Origin: Actinomycetes bacterium
GTDB lineage: Bacteria > Actinomycetota > Actinomycetes > Actinomycetales > Cellulomonadaceae
DNA: 6,244 nt
NCBI GenBank assembly: GCA_023389545.1
Contig: JAEWEI010000344.1
Span: forward strand, 1 to 6,244
Direction: 5' to 3'
Of the stretch, positions 1 through 5,238 are shown piece by piece; position 1 is the first letter of the stretch; each line of letters begins with the position of its first letter. The translations under genes and the position numbers were made by a program. The notes beneath the pieces are model-generated. The model was not told the origin of the DNA, made no database searches, and saw only the letters and a list, made by a program, of their open reading frames with translations.

Positions 1-1
1 C

Positions 2-1303
2 ACTACCGGCGCGCGTGCCGTCCCCATCTACCAGACGACGTCCTTCGTCTTCCAGGACACGGACGACGCCGCGAACCTGTTCGCGCTGCAGAAGTACGGG
101 AACATCTACTCGCGCATCGGCAACCCCACGGTGGCGGCCCTGGAGGAGCGGATCGCGTCGCTCGAGGGCGGCATCGGCGCCGTGGCCACCGCCTCCGGCA
201 TGGCCGCGGAGTTCATCACCTTCGCCGCGCTCGTGGGCGCCGGCGACCACGTGGTCGCCTCCGCCCAGCTCTACGGCGGCACCGTCACCCAACTCGACGT
301 GACGCTGCGCCGATTCGGCGTCGAGACCACGTTCGTGGCGGGCACCGACCCGGCGGACTTCGCCGCGGCGATCCGGCCCGAGACCAAGGTCGTCTACACC
401 GAGGTCGTCGCGAACCCGTCAGGGGAGGTCGCCGACCTCGAGGGGCTCGCCGAGGTGGCACACGCCGCCGGCGTCCCGCTCGTGGTGGACGCCACGCTCT
501 CGACGCCGTACCTGATCCGGCCCATCGAGCATGGCGCGGACATCGTCATCCACTCCGCCACCAAGTTCCTGGGCGGGCACGGCACCACCCTCGGCGGCGT
601 CGTGGTCGAGTCGGGCCGGTTCAACTGGGGTAACGGCAAGTTCCCGCAGATGACCGAGCCGGTGCCGTCCTACGGCGGGGTGAGCTGGTGGGAGAACTTC
701 GGGGAGTACGGGTTCCTCACCAAGCTCCGCAGCGAGCAGCTGCGCGACATCGGCCCGGCGCTGTCCCCGCAGTCGGCGTTCCAGCTGCTGCAGGGCGTGG
801 AGACGCTCCCCCAGCGGATGGACGCCCACCTGGCGAACGCGCGCGCCGTCGCCGAGTGGCTCGAGGCAGACGACCGTGTCGCCTCCGTCGCATGGGCGGG
901 GCTGCCCAGCCACCCGCATCATGAGCGCGCCGCGCGCTACCTCCCCGCCGGGCCCGGCGCGGTGTTCGCGTTCCGCCTGGCGGCCACGGCCGACCGCAAC
1001 GGACGCGACGTGGGACGCAGGTTCATCGAGTCCCTGCAACTCGCGAGCCACCTCGCGAACGTCGGCGACTCGCGCACCCTGGTGATCCACCCGGCGTCGA
1101 CCACCCACCAGCAGCTCAGCCCCGAGCAACTGCTCACCGCTGGCGTCCCGGAGGACCTGGTGCGGATCAGCGTGGGCCTCGAGGACGTCGAGGACATCCT
1201 GTGGGACCTGGACCAGGCCCTGGCCGCCGCGACGGCGCCCGCCGCCGCTCCGTCCGCATCCGCATCCCCCGCATCCGACGCTGTCGTGGAGGTGGCCCGA
1301 TGA
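2..1303 (+). CDS. metY: O-acetylhomoserine sulfhydrylase (5'-partial)
   Basis: PLP-dependent enzyme of the Cys/Met metabolism family. It condenses O-acetylhomoserine with sulfide to give homocysteine in the direct-sulfhydrylation route to methionine, in the cytoplasm. The frame is open from base 2, giving 433 visible residues. The visible part begins at TTGARAVPIYQTTSFVF, so only about 20-30 N-terminal residues and the start codon should be missing. Family landmarks, numbered from base 2: NIYSRIGNPT at 34-43 (Tyr36 and Arg38 bind the neighbouring subunit's PLP phosphate), SGM at 65-67, YGGT at 91-94 (Tyr91 stacks on PLP), Asp163 in VVDATLSTPY (PLP ring nitrogen) and the Schiff-base Lys188 in HSATKFLGGHGTTLGG. 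After the usual end near DLDQAL there is an Ala/Pro/Ser-rich tail of about 28 residues that looks dispensable. The stop overlaps the next start (ATGA). Cystathionine gamma-synthase and other paralogues are less likely because of the insertion-rich length and the GRFNWGNGKFP segment. Confidence 0.95.
   Translation, partial: TTGARAVPIYQTTSFVFQDTDDAANLFALQKYGNIYSRIGNPTVAALEERIASLEGGIGAVATASGMAAEFITFAALVGAGDHVVASAQLYGGTVTQLDVTLRRFGVETTFVAGTDPADFAAAIRPETKVVYTEVVANPSGEVADLEGLAEVAHAAGVPLVVDATLSTPYLIRPIEHGADIVIHSATKFLGGHGTTLGGVVVESGRFNWGNGKFPQMTEPVPSYGGVSWWENFGEYGFLTKLRSEQLRDIGPALSPQSAFQLLQGVETLPQRMDAHLANARAVAEWLEADDRVASVAWAGLPSHPHHERAARYLPAGPGAVFAFRLAATADRNGRDVGRRFIESLQLASHLANVGDSRTLVIHPASTTHQQLSPEQLLTAGVPEDLVRISVGLEDVEDILWDLDQALAAATAPAAAPSASASPASDAVVEVAR
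1253..1276 (+). repeat. Short GCATCC repeats in the metY 3' tail
   Basis: GCATCC occurs three times, at 1256-1261, 1262-1267 and 1271-1276, and encodes part of the Ser-Ala-Ser-Ala-Ser-Pro-Ala-Ser stretch of the MetY C-terminal tail. It looks like slippage-type expansion in a poorly constrained linker. It is too short to be a functional repeat family on this evidence. Confidence 0.5.
1288..1294 (+). promoter_or_regulatory. Ribosome binding site of the CoA-binding gene
   Basis: GGAGGTG lies inside the last codons of metY, 5 to 12 bases before the ATG at 1300 (7-base gap after GGAGG). It supports ATG 1300 as the start. It also supports re-initiation or coupling by ribosomes terminating at the overlapping TGA (1301-1303). 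Confidence 0.8.
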
Positions 1304-1785
1304 GCGCCCGCACCTGGACCGGGCCCAGCGCGCCGGAGCGGCTCTCGCTGCTGCGCTCGACCCGCTCGGTGGCCATCGTCGGGGCCTCGAACAACCCGTC
1401 CCGCGCGAGCTACTTCGTGGCGACCTACCTGCTCTCGAGCTCGCCGTTCGACGTGTACTTCGTCAACCCGCGCGCCACCGAGATCCTCGGCCGTCCGGTG
1501 TACCCGTCGCTCGCGGCACTCCCCGTCGTCCCGGACCTGGTGGACGTCTTCCGCCGCCACGACGACCTCCCCACGGTGCTCGAGGAGACCGTCGCTGTGG
1601 GCGCGAAGGCGCTGTGGCTACAGCTCGGGTCCTGGCATGAGGACGTCGCGCGCGACGGCGAGGAGGCCGGGCTGCGGGTCGTGATGGACCGCTGCCTCAA
1701 GATCGAGCACGCGAGGTTCCACGGCGGGCTGCACCTGGCCGGCTTCGACACCGGCGTGATCAGCTCACGGCGCTCGCTCGGCTGA
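1300..1785 (+). CDS. CoA-binding protein (YccU-like, CoA_binding_2)
   Basis: A 161-residue single-domain Rossmann protein of the CoA-binding family related to the N-terminal part of succinyl-CoA synthetase alpha. Its substrate and physiological role are not established. Visible landmarks are the dinucleotide-type motif VAIVGASNNP at 24-33, VNP at 55-57 after the second strand, VDVFRR at 82-87, WLQLGSW at 106-112, and the family signature VVMDRCLKIEH at 127-137 with a conserved Cys132. The length matches the 130-160 residues usual for the family. The C-terminal HARFHGGLHLAGFDTGVISSRR extends beyond the minimal domain. The ATG is chosen because it has a good ribosome binding site and overlaps the metY stop as ATGA; the open frame extends upstream only as a metY shadow. 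Co-expression with metY is strongly implied and suggests a role linked to sulfur or acyl-CoA metabolism, but this is inference. Its 3' end overlaps the opposing gene by 21 bases. Confidence 0.88.
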   Translation: MSARTWTGPSAPERLSLLRSTRSVAIVGASNNPSRASYFVATYLLSSSPFDVYFVNPRATEILGRPVYPSLAALPVVPDLVDVFRRHDDLPTVLEETVAVGAKALWLQLGSWHEDVARDGEEAGLRVVMDRCLKIEHARFHGGLHLAGFDTGVISSRRSLG

Positions 1786-2142
1786 GCCCGGCGGCGTTGG
1801 CGGCATCGGCGCGCTCGGCGGGTCGTCGGGGAACCAGACGGCCCGCCGCAGCGCGACGCGCTCCCCGTCGGCGGTGAGCGGCGTCCGCTCGTGCGCGTAC
1901 CGGGGCAGCGCGCGCTCCGGCGAGTGCGGTCGCCCGCTGGCGTTCACCACCCGCCACCACGGCACGTCGCCGCCGGCGCGCGCCAGCGCCGTGCCGACTT
2001 GGCGCGGGCCCCCGCGCGGGGCGTGGCCCTCGGCGATGAGCAGGTCGGAGACGGCCTCGGCCACCGTCCCGTACGTCATCACCCTGCCCGAGGGGATGAG
2101 CTCGACCAGGTCGAGCACCGCCTCGGTGTACTCCTCGTCCAT
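1765..2142 (-). CDS. Alkyltransferase-like protein (MGMT family, no active Cys)
   Basis: A 125-residue protein matching the DNA-binding domain of O6-alkylguanine-DNA alkyltransferases. The helix-turn-helix region spans about 18-55 (IPSGRVMTYGTVAEAV, then GGPRQVGTALARAG). Tyr24 and Arg47 correspond to the base-flipping Tyr and the 'arginine finger' of the family. The position normally occupied by the PCHRV active site reads PWWRVV at 61-66, so the alkyl-accepting Cys is Trp62 and the next His is Trp63. This defines an alkyltransferase-like (ATL) protein. Characterised ATLs bind O6-alkylguanine without repairing it and hand the lesion to nucleotide excision repair. The C-terminus (106-125, FPDDPPSAPMPPTPPG) is Pro-rich and probably disordered. 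It lies 45 bases downstream of the phosphatase on the same strand, probably as an operon, and its 3' end overlaps the convergent CoA-binding gene. Confidence 0.88.
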   Translation of the reverse strand: MDEEYTEAVLDLVELIPSGRVMTYGTVAEAVSDLLIAEGHAPRGGPRQVGTALARAGGDVPWWRVVNASGRPHSPERALPRYAHERTPLTADGERVALRRAVWFPDDPPSAPMPPTPPGSAERAP

Positions 2143-2147
2143 GCGGG

Positions 2148-2155
2148 CCTCCCTC
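2148..2155 (-). promoter_or_regulatory. Ribosome binding site of the ATL gene
   Basis: Read on the minus strand this is GAGGGAGG, 5 bases before the ATG at 2142-2140. It confirms the chosen start and independent translation initiation within the two-gene unit. Confidence 0.75.
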
Positions 2156-2170
2156 GCGGGCCGGATCGTG

Positions 2171-2200
2171 GCGACGGGTCGAACGGGTCAGAGCGGGTCG
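2171..2200. repeat. Three tandem 10-base units at the phosphatase stop
   Basis: Three consecutive decamers, gcgacgggtc, gaacgggtca and gagcgggtcg, share the core CGGGTC at a period of exactly 10 bases. They straddle the stop codon of the phosphatase gene (2188-2190) and run into the spacer before the ATL gene. This could be chance in GC-rich DNA, a local duplication, or a binding array on one face of the helix. No function can be assigned. Confidence 0.4.
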
Positions 2201-3273
2201 CGGTGCACCAGCACGAGGGCCCTGTCGTCGCCCTCGCCGGTGCGCACCCCGTCGAGCACGGCCTCGGCGCCGCCGCGCCGGGTCGAGACCAGCCGCTCGG
2301 CGGCGCCCATCAGCCGGTCGATCCCCATCGCCACGTCATGCCCGGGGGCCTCGATGAGGCCGTCCGTGTACAGCATGAGCGAGTCGCCGGGCGCCAGCCG
2401 CCCCGCCACGGGCACGCAACGGAGCTGGCGCACGATGCCGAGCGCCGGCGCCCCGATGCTGTCGACGATGTCCAGGCGACCCGACCCGGCGTGCAGTTGG
2501 ACGGCCGGCGGGTGCCCGGCGGAGGCCACCCAGAACTCCCCGGTGCGCAGGTCGACGGTCACGTGGATGGCCGTGGCGAAGCCCTCGTCCCAGTCCTGCG
2601 CCAGCAGGTAGTCGTTGGCGGCGGGCAGGAACTCCTCGGGAGGCATAGCGCCCAGCAGGCCGCCGAACGCCCCGGACAGCAGCAGCGACCGCACCCCGGC
2701 GGCCTGCCCCTTGCCGGACACGTCCACCACGGCGATCTCCAGCAGCGTCCCGCCCTTCGCGGTGCTGGCCACCACGAAGTCGCCGGAGAACGCCTCAGCG
2801 TTCGCGGCGCGCAGCGCGCTCTCCACCCGCCACGACCGCGGCAGTGGGGGAATCCGGCCGTGTGCGGCAAGGCGGTCACGCAGGTCCACGAGCATCAGGC
2901 CGCCCGGGGCGCCCTGCAGCCCCAGGCGCTCGCGCTGGTAGGCGAAGGCCAGCAGCGCCACGACCGAGACGCCCTGCACGAGCATCTCCCCCGGCGTGAA
3001 CGATCCGCTCCGCCCGATGGCCATGACCAGGGTCTCGATGACGATCACGGCGCAGAGCACCACCATGCCGCGCAGCCGCAGCAGGAACGCCCCGAGGAGC
3101 TGCACCAGGATGAGCACCGACACAGGGGCCCAGTCCCACGGCGCGATGATCGCGGCGGACGCCACGACCGTCAGGAGCACGAGAGCCCACGTCAGCGCCG
3201 TCTGCGACACCGGCAGGCCGCGGCGCGACCACGGCACGCGCGCGCGCAACTCCTCGAACCTGCCTGTTCCCAC
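2188..3273 (-). CDS. Membrane-bound PP2C/SpoIIE-type Ser/Thr phosphatase
   Basis: A predicted 361-residue phosphatase from GTG 3273. The N-terminal half holds about four hydrophobic segments (roughly residues 25-45, 50-66, 70-87 and 96-112). A short linker (about 113-150) leads into a cytosolic SpoIIE/PPM phosphatase domain (about 155-358). Metal-binding and catalytic landmarks are all present: SGDF at 163-166, DVSGKG at 184-189, ASAGHPP at 250-256, YTDGLIEA at 302-309 and GDDRALVLV at 348-356. The enzyme should therefore be an active Mn/Mg-dependent phosphoprotein phosphatase. Relatives dephosphorylate anti-sigma-factor antagonists, but no partner gene is visible here. No GAF, PAS or HAMP sensor is seen, so any signal would be sensed by the membrane part. 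GTG 3273 is preferred because a TACTCT -10-like hexamer sits 7 bases upstream, giving a leaderless start. GTG 3237, with GAGGAG ten bases upstream, is a credible alternative (349 residues). Confidence 0.9.
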   Translation of the reverse strand: MGTGRFEELRARVPWSRRGLPVSQTALTWALVLLTVVASAAIIAPWDWAPVSVLILVQLLGAFLLRLRGMVVLCAVIVIETLVMAIGRSGSFTPGEMLVQGVSVVALLAFAYQRERLGLQGAPGGLMLVDLRDRLAAHGRIPPLPRSWRVESALRAANAEAFSGDFVVASTAKGGTLLEIAVVDVSGKGQAAGVRSLLLSGAFGGLLGAMPPEEFLPAANDYLLAQDWDEGFATAIHVTVDLRTGEFWVASAGHPPAVQLHAGSGRLDIVDSIGAPALGIVRQLRCVPVAGRLAPGDSLMLYTDGLIEAPGHDVAMGIDRLMGAAERLVSTRRGGAEAVLDGVRTGEGDDRALVLVHRDPL

Positions 3274-3280
3274 GGGCCTG

Positions 3281-3286
3281 AGAGTA
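3281..3286 (-). promoter_or_regulatory. Candidate -10 box of the phosphatase gene (leaderless)
   Basis: Read on the minus strand this is TACTCT, matching the TANNNT pattern of actinobacterial -10 elements. It is followed by 7 bases and then GTG at 3273, which places the expected transcription start on the first base of the start codon. There is no Shine-Dalgarno sequence before this GTG and no clear -35 box. Confidence 0.45.
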
Positions 3287-3289
3287 ACC

Positions 3290-3303
3290 GGCCCACCTGG
3301 GCC
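3290..3303. promoter_or_regulatory. Inverted repeat in the divergent promoter region
   Basis: GGCCCA-cc-TGGGCC is a perfect 6-base dyad with a 2-base centre, immediately upstream of the candidate -10 box of the phosphatase gene. A second dyad, CGCTG-ac-CAGCG, lies at 3311-3322 with its centre exactly 20 bases away. The position fits an operator between divergent genes, but arms this short are not rare in GC-rich DNA and the two dyads differ in sequence. Confidence 0.25.
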
Positions 3304-3330
3304 TACGCCGCGCTGACCAGCGAAAACTGG

Positions 3331-3360
3331 TTGGCTCGCCGACGTGGGGCGCGACACTAT
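3331..3360 (+). promoter_or_regulatory. Candidate promoter of the Eis-family gene (leaderless)
   Basis: TTGGCT (3331-3336, four of six matches to TTGACA) is followed after an 18-base spacer by CACTAT (3355-3360). Six bases later comes the ATG at 3367. The expected transcription start is therefore the A of the start codon, and the preceding GGCGTC contains no Shine-Dalgarno sequence. Both facts point to a leaderless mRNA, which is common in actinobacteria. The -10 lacks the consensus first T, so confidence is moderate. Confidence 0.45.
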
Positions 3361-3366
3361 GGCGTC

Positions 3367-4641
3367 ATGACCACAGCGCTTCCCGACGGCTACCGCCTGA
3401 TCCGTGTCCCCCAGAGCCGCAGTGACGAGTTCCGCGAGGTGGACCACCTCGCGTTCGGCTACGAGCCGGACCCGGAGACCGTCGCACAGGTGCCCGACTA
3501 CCTGGAGTGGGACCGCGCCTCCGCCGTCGAGGCGCCCGACGGCAGCCTGGCCGCCGTCCACGCGTCCTACGACTTCACGCTCCCCGTTCCGGGCGCCGCG
3601 GCCGTCGAGTGCGCGGGGCTCACCTGGGTCGGCACCCGCCCCGACCAGCGCCGCCAGGGCCTGCTCTCGGCGATGATCGCGGACCACTTCGCCCACTGCC
3701 AGGAGCGCGGCGAGCCCGTCTCGGCGCTGTACGCGGCGGAGTCGGCCATCTACGGCCGATTCGGCTACGGCTCGGCCGCGGACGACCTGCGCGTGACGGT
3801 CCCGCGCGGGTTGGCGCTGCGGGACGTGCCGGGCTCGTCCGAGCTGACGGTCCGCTTCGCGAAGCTCGACGCCGGGGCACATGGCGGGCTCGTCGAGCAG
3901 GTGCACGCGGCGGCCGGCGCCGGGAGGCCGGGCTGGATCCGCCGGAGCACCGACGCCCTGCGGGCCAGCGTGCTGGCCGACCCGCCGGCGTGGCGGCAGG
4001 GCGGTGAGCCGCTGAGGATCGCGAGCGTGCACGGCGCCGAGGGCGAGCCCCGCGCGTACGCGCTGCTGCGCCGCAAGGAGGAGTGGGTCGACAACGTCGC
4101 CAAGACGAAGGTGCTGCTGCGGGAGTCTGCCGCGGTGGACGCCGCCGCCGCCCACCGGCTGTGGTCGTTCCTGCTCGACATGGACCTCACGGCCTCGGTG
4201 CAGAGCGGCCCGCTGCCGGTGGACGACCGGATCCGGGAGATCCTCGTGGACCCGCGCCTCGCCACAGCGAAGATCACCGACAACGTGTGGGTGCGGCTGG
4301 TCGACGTCCCCACCGCGCTCACCGCGCGGCGCTACTCGGCTCCGCTCGACGTGGTGCTCGAGGTCGCCGACCAGCGGCTCCCGGTGAACGCGGGCCGCTG
4401 GCGCCTGACCACGGGCCCCCTCGGCGCGGACGGCGCGTATGACGCGCGGGTGACGCGCACCGACGACGACGCCGACGTGGTGCTCGACGTCCGTGAGCTC
4501 GGCGCCGCCTACCTGGGCGGGCGCTCGCTGGCGGCGGCCGGCCATGCCGGGCTCATCGAGGAGCGTCGTGCGGGGAGCCTGCACGCGGCCAGCGCCGCGT
4601 TCGCGTGGCCGCTGGCGCCGGTGTGCTCCTGGATGTTCTGA
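3367..4641 (+). CDS. GNAT N-acetyltransferase, Eis family
   Basis: A 424-residue acetyl-CoA-dependent N-acetyltransferase with the length and layout of the Eis family: an N-terminal GNAT domain (about 5-150), a second GNAT-like domain (about 155-290) and a C-terminal SCP2-like domain (about 300-424). The acetyl-CoA pyrophosphate-binding motif is V88-G-T-R-P-D-Q-R95-R96-Q-G98-L. The segment IYGRFGYG contains Tyr129, which by alignment from memory corresponds to Tyr126, the general acid of Mycobacterium tuberculosis Eis. The chain ends in CSWMF, so the C-terminal Phe424 carboxylate that acts as general base in Eis is also conserved. Eis enzymes acetylate amines on aminoglycosides, lysines and polyamines; the substrate here cannot be told from sequence. 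No signal peptide or membrane segment is seen. The gene is divergent from the phosphatase across 93 bases. ATG 3367 fits the family N-terminus and the leaderless promoter. Confidence 0.92.
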   Translation: MTTALPDGYRLIRVPQSRSDEFREVDHLAFGYEPDPETVAQVPDYLEWDRASAVEAPDGSLAAVHASYDFTLPVPGAAAVECAGLTWVGTRPDQRRQGLLSAMIADHFAHCQERGEPVSALYAAESAIYGRFGYGSAADDLRVTVPRGLALRDVPGSSELTVRFAKLDAGAHGGLVEQVHAAAGAGRPGWIRRSTDALRASVLADPPAWRQGGEPLRIASVHGAEGEPRAYALLRRKEEWVDNVAKTKVLLRESAAVDAAAAHRLWSFLLDMDLTASVQSGPLPVDDRIREILVDPRLATAKITDNVWVRLVDVPTALTARRYSAPLDVVLEVADQRLPVNAGRWRLTTGPLGADGAYDARVTRTDDDADVVLDVRELGAAYLGGRSLAAAGHAGLIEERRAGSLHAASAAFAWPLAPVCSWMF

Positions 4642-4663
4642 CCGCGACGACGTTCTCGCGGTC
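4640..4663 (+). terminator. Hairpin overlapping the Eis-family stop codon
   Basis: GACCGCGA (4640-4647) and TCGCGGTC (4656-4663) form a perfect 8-bp stem with an 8-base loop. The stem starts on the second base of the TGA stop. There is no T-tract after it. It probably acts with the larger hairpin just downstream to end the acetyltransferase transcript or protect its 3' end. Confidence 0.55.
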
Positions 4664-4666
4664 GGG

Positions 4667-4719
4667 GCGCCACAGGGTGCCCCGGGTGGTCATCTGACCC
4701 CCGGGGCGCCCCGTGGCGC
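4667..4719. terminator. Very long GC-rich hairpin, bidirectional terminator
   Basis: Bases 4667-4686 pair with 4700-4719 as a 20-bp stem with one A-C mismatch and one G-U wobble. A single bulged T (4687) is followed by GGTC pairing with GACC (4688-4691 with 4696-4699), closed by a four-base loop. The structure fills the space between two convergent genes (Eis-family stop at 4641, rpiB stop at 4738) and is symmetric enough to work in both directions. It has no T-tract, as is frequent for GC-rich actinobacterial terminators. Confidence 0.7.
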
Positions 4720-4723
4720 ATCC

Positions 4724-4736
4724 GCACCCTGGGCGC
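4724..4736. repeat. Third arm: alternative partner for 4667-4680
   Basis: GCACCCTG (4724-4731) plus GGCGC (4732-4736) is the reverse complement of 4667-4680 apart from one bulged A (4672). This gives a 13-bp stem that cannot coexist with the 4667-4719 hairpin. It directly abuts the rpiB stop codon (4740-4738 on the minus strand). Confidence 0.55.
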
Positions 4737-4737
4737 G

Positions 4738-5196
<459 letters not shown>

Positions 5197-5203
5197 ATGA
5201 ACA

Positions 5204-5207
5204 TCCT
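5204..5207 (-). promoter_or_regulatory. rpiB: Ribosome binding site of rpiB
   Basis: On the minus strand AGGA lies 7 bases before the ATG at 5196. It is modest but correctly spaced, and supports the shorter start over upstream extensions of the frame. Confidence 0.5.
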
Positions 5208-5226
5208 GCCTCAGTTCCAGGTGTTC

Positions 5227-5232
5227 TAGCCT
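5227..5232 (+). promoter_or_regulatory. Candidate -10 box of the M13 peptidase gene (leaderless)
   Basis: TAGCCT matches TANNNT and is followed by six bases and the ATG at 5239, so the predicted transcript would begin at the start codon. No Shine-Dalgarno sequence precedes the ATG (CTGCACGT). No convincing -35 is seen in the 42-base space shared with divergent rpiB. Confidence 0.4.
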
Positions 5233-5238
5233 GCACGT

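Noticed and set aside
419..1129. 236-codon minus-strand frame inside metY
   Set aside because: It is fully antisense to a conserved enzyme and has the Arg/Gly/His-rich shadow composition.
1201..1299. N-terminal extension of the CoA-binding protein upstream of 1300
   Set aside because: The 33 extra residues are Arg/Gly-rich out-of-frame metY sequence. GGAGGTG and the ATGA junction support 1300.
1755..1769. CGTGA-TCACG stem near the convergent gene ends as a terminator
   Set aside because: It has only five base pairs, lies inside both coding regions and has no T-tract, so it is indistinguishable from chance.
1891..3366. Plus-strand open frame running 492 codons upstream of the Eis-family start
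   Set aside because: It is antisense to the ATL and phosphatase genes, whose motifs are unmistakable. The translation is His/Arg/Gly/Pro-rich with no recognisable domain, as expected for a shadow frame in GC-rich DNA. The acetyltransferase family N-terminus starts at 3367.
3274..4584. Minus-strand extension that would make the phosphatase a 798-residue protein
   Set aside because: The extra part is antisense to the acetyltransferase gene and has a low-complexity Arg/Gly/Val/His composition without domains. The candidate -10 box and GTG at 3273 give a natural start.
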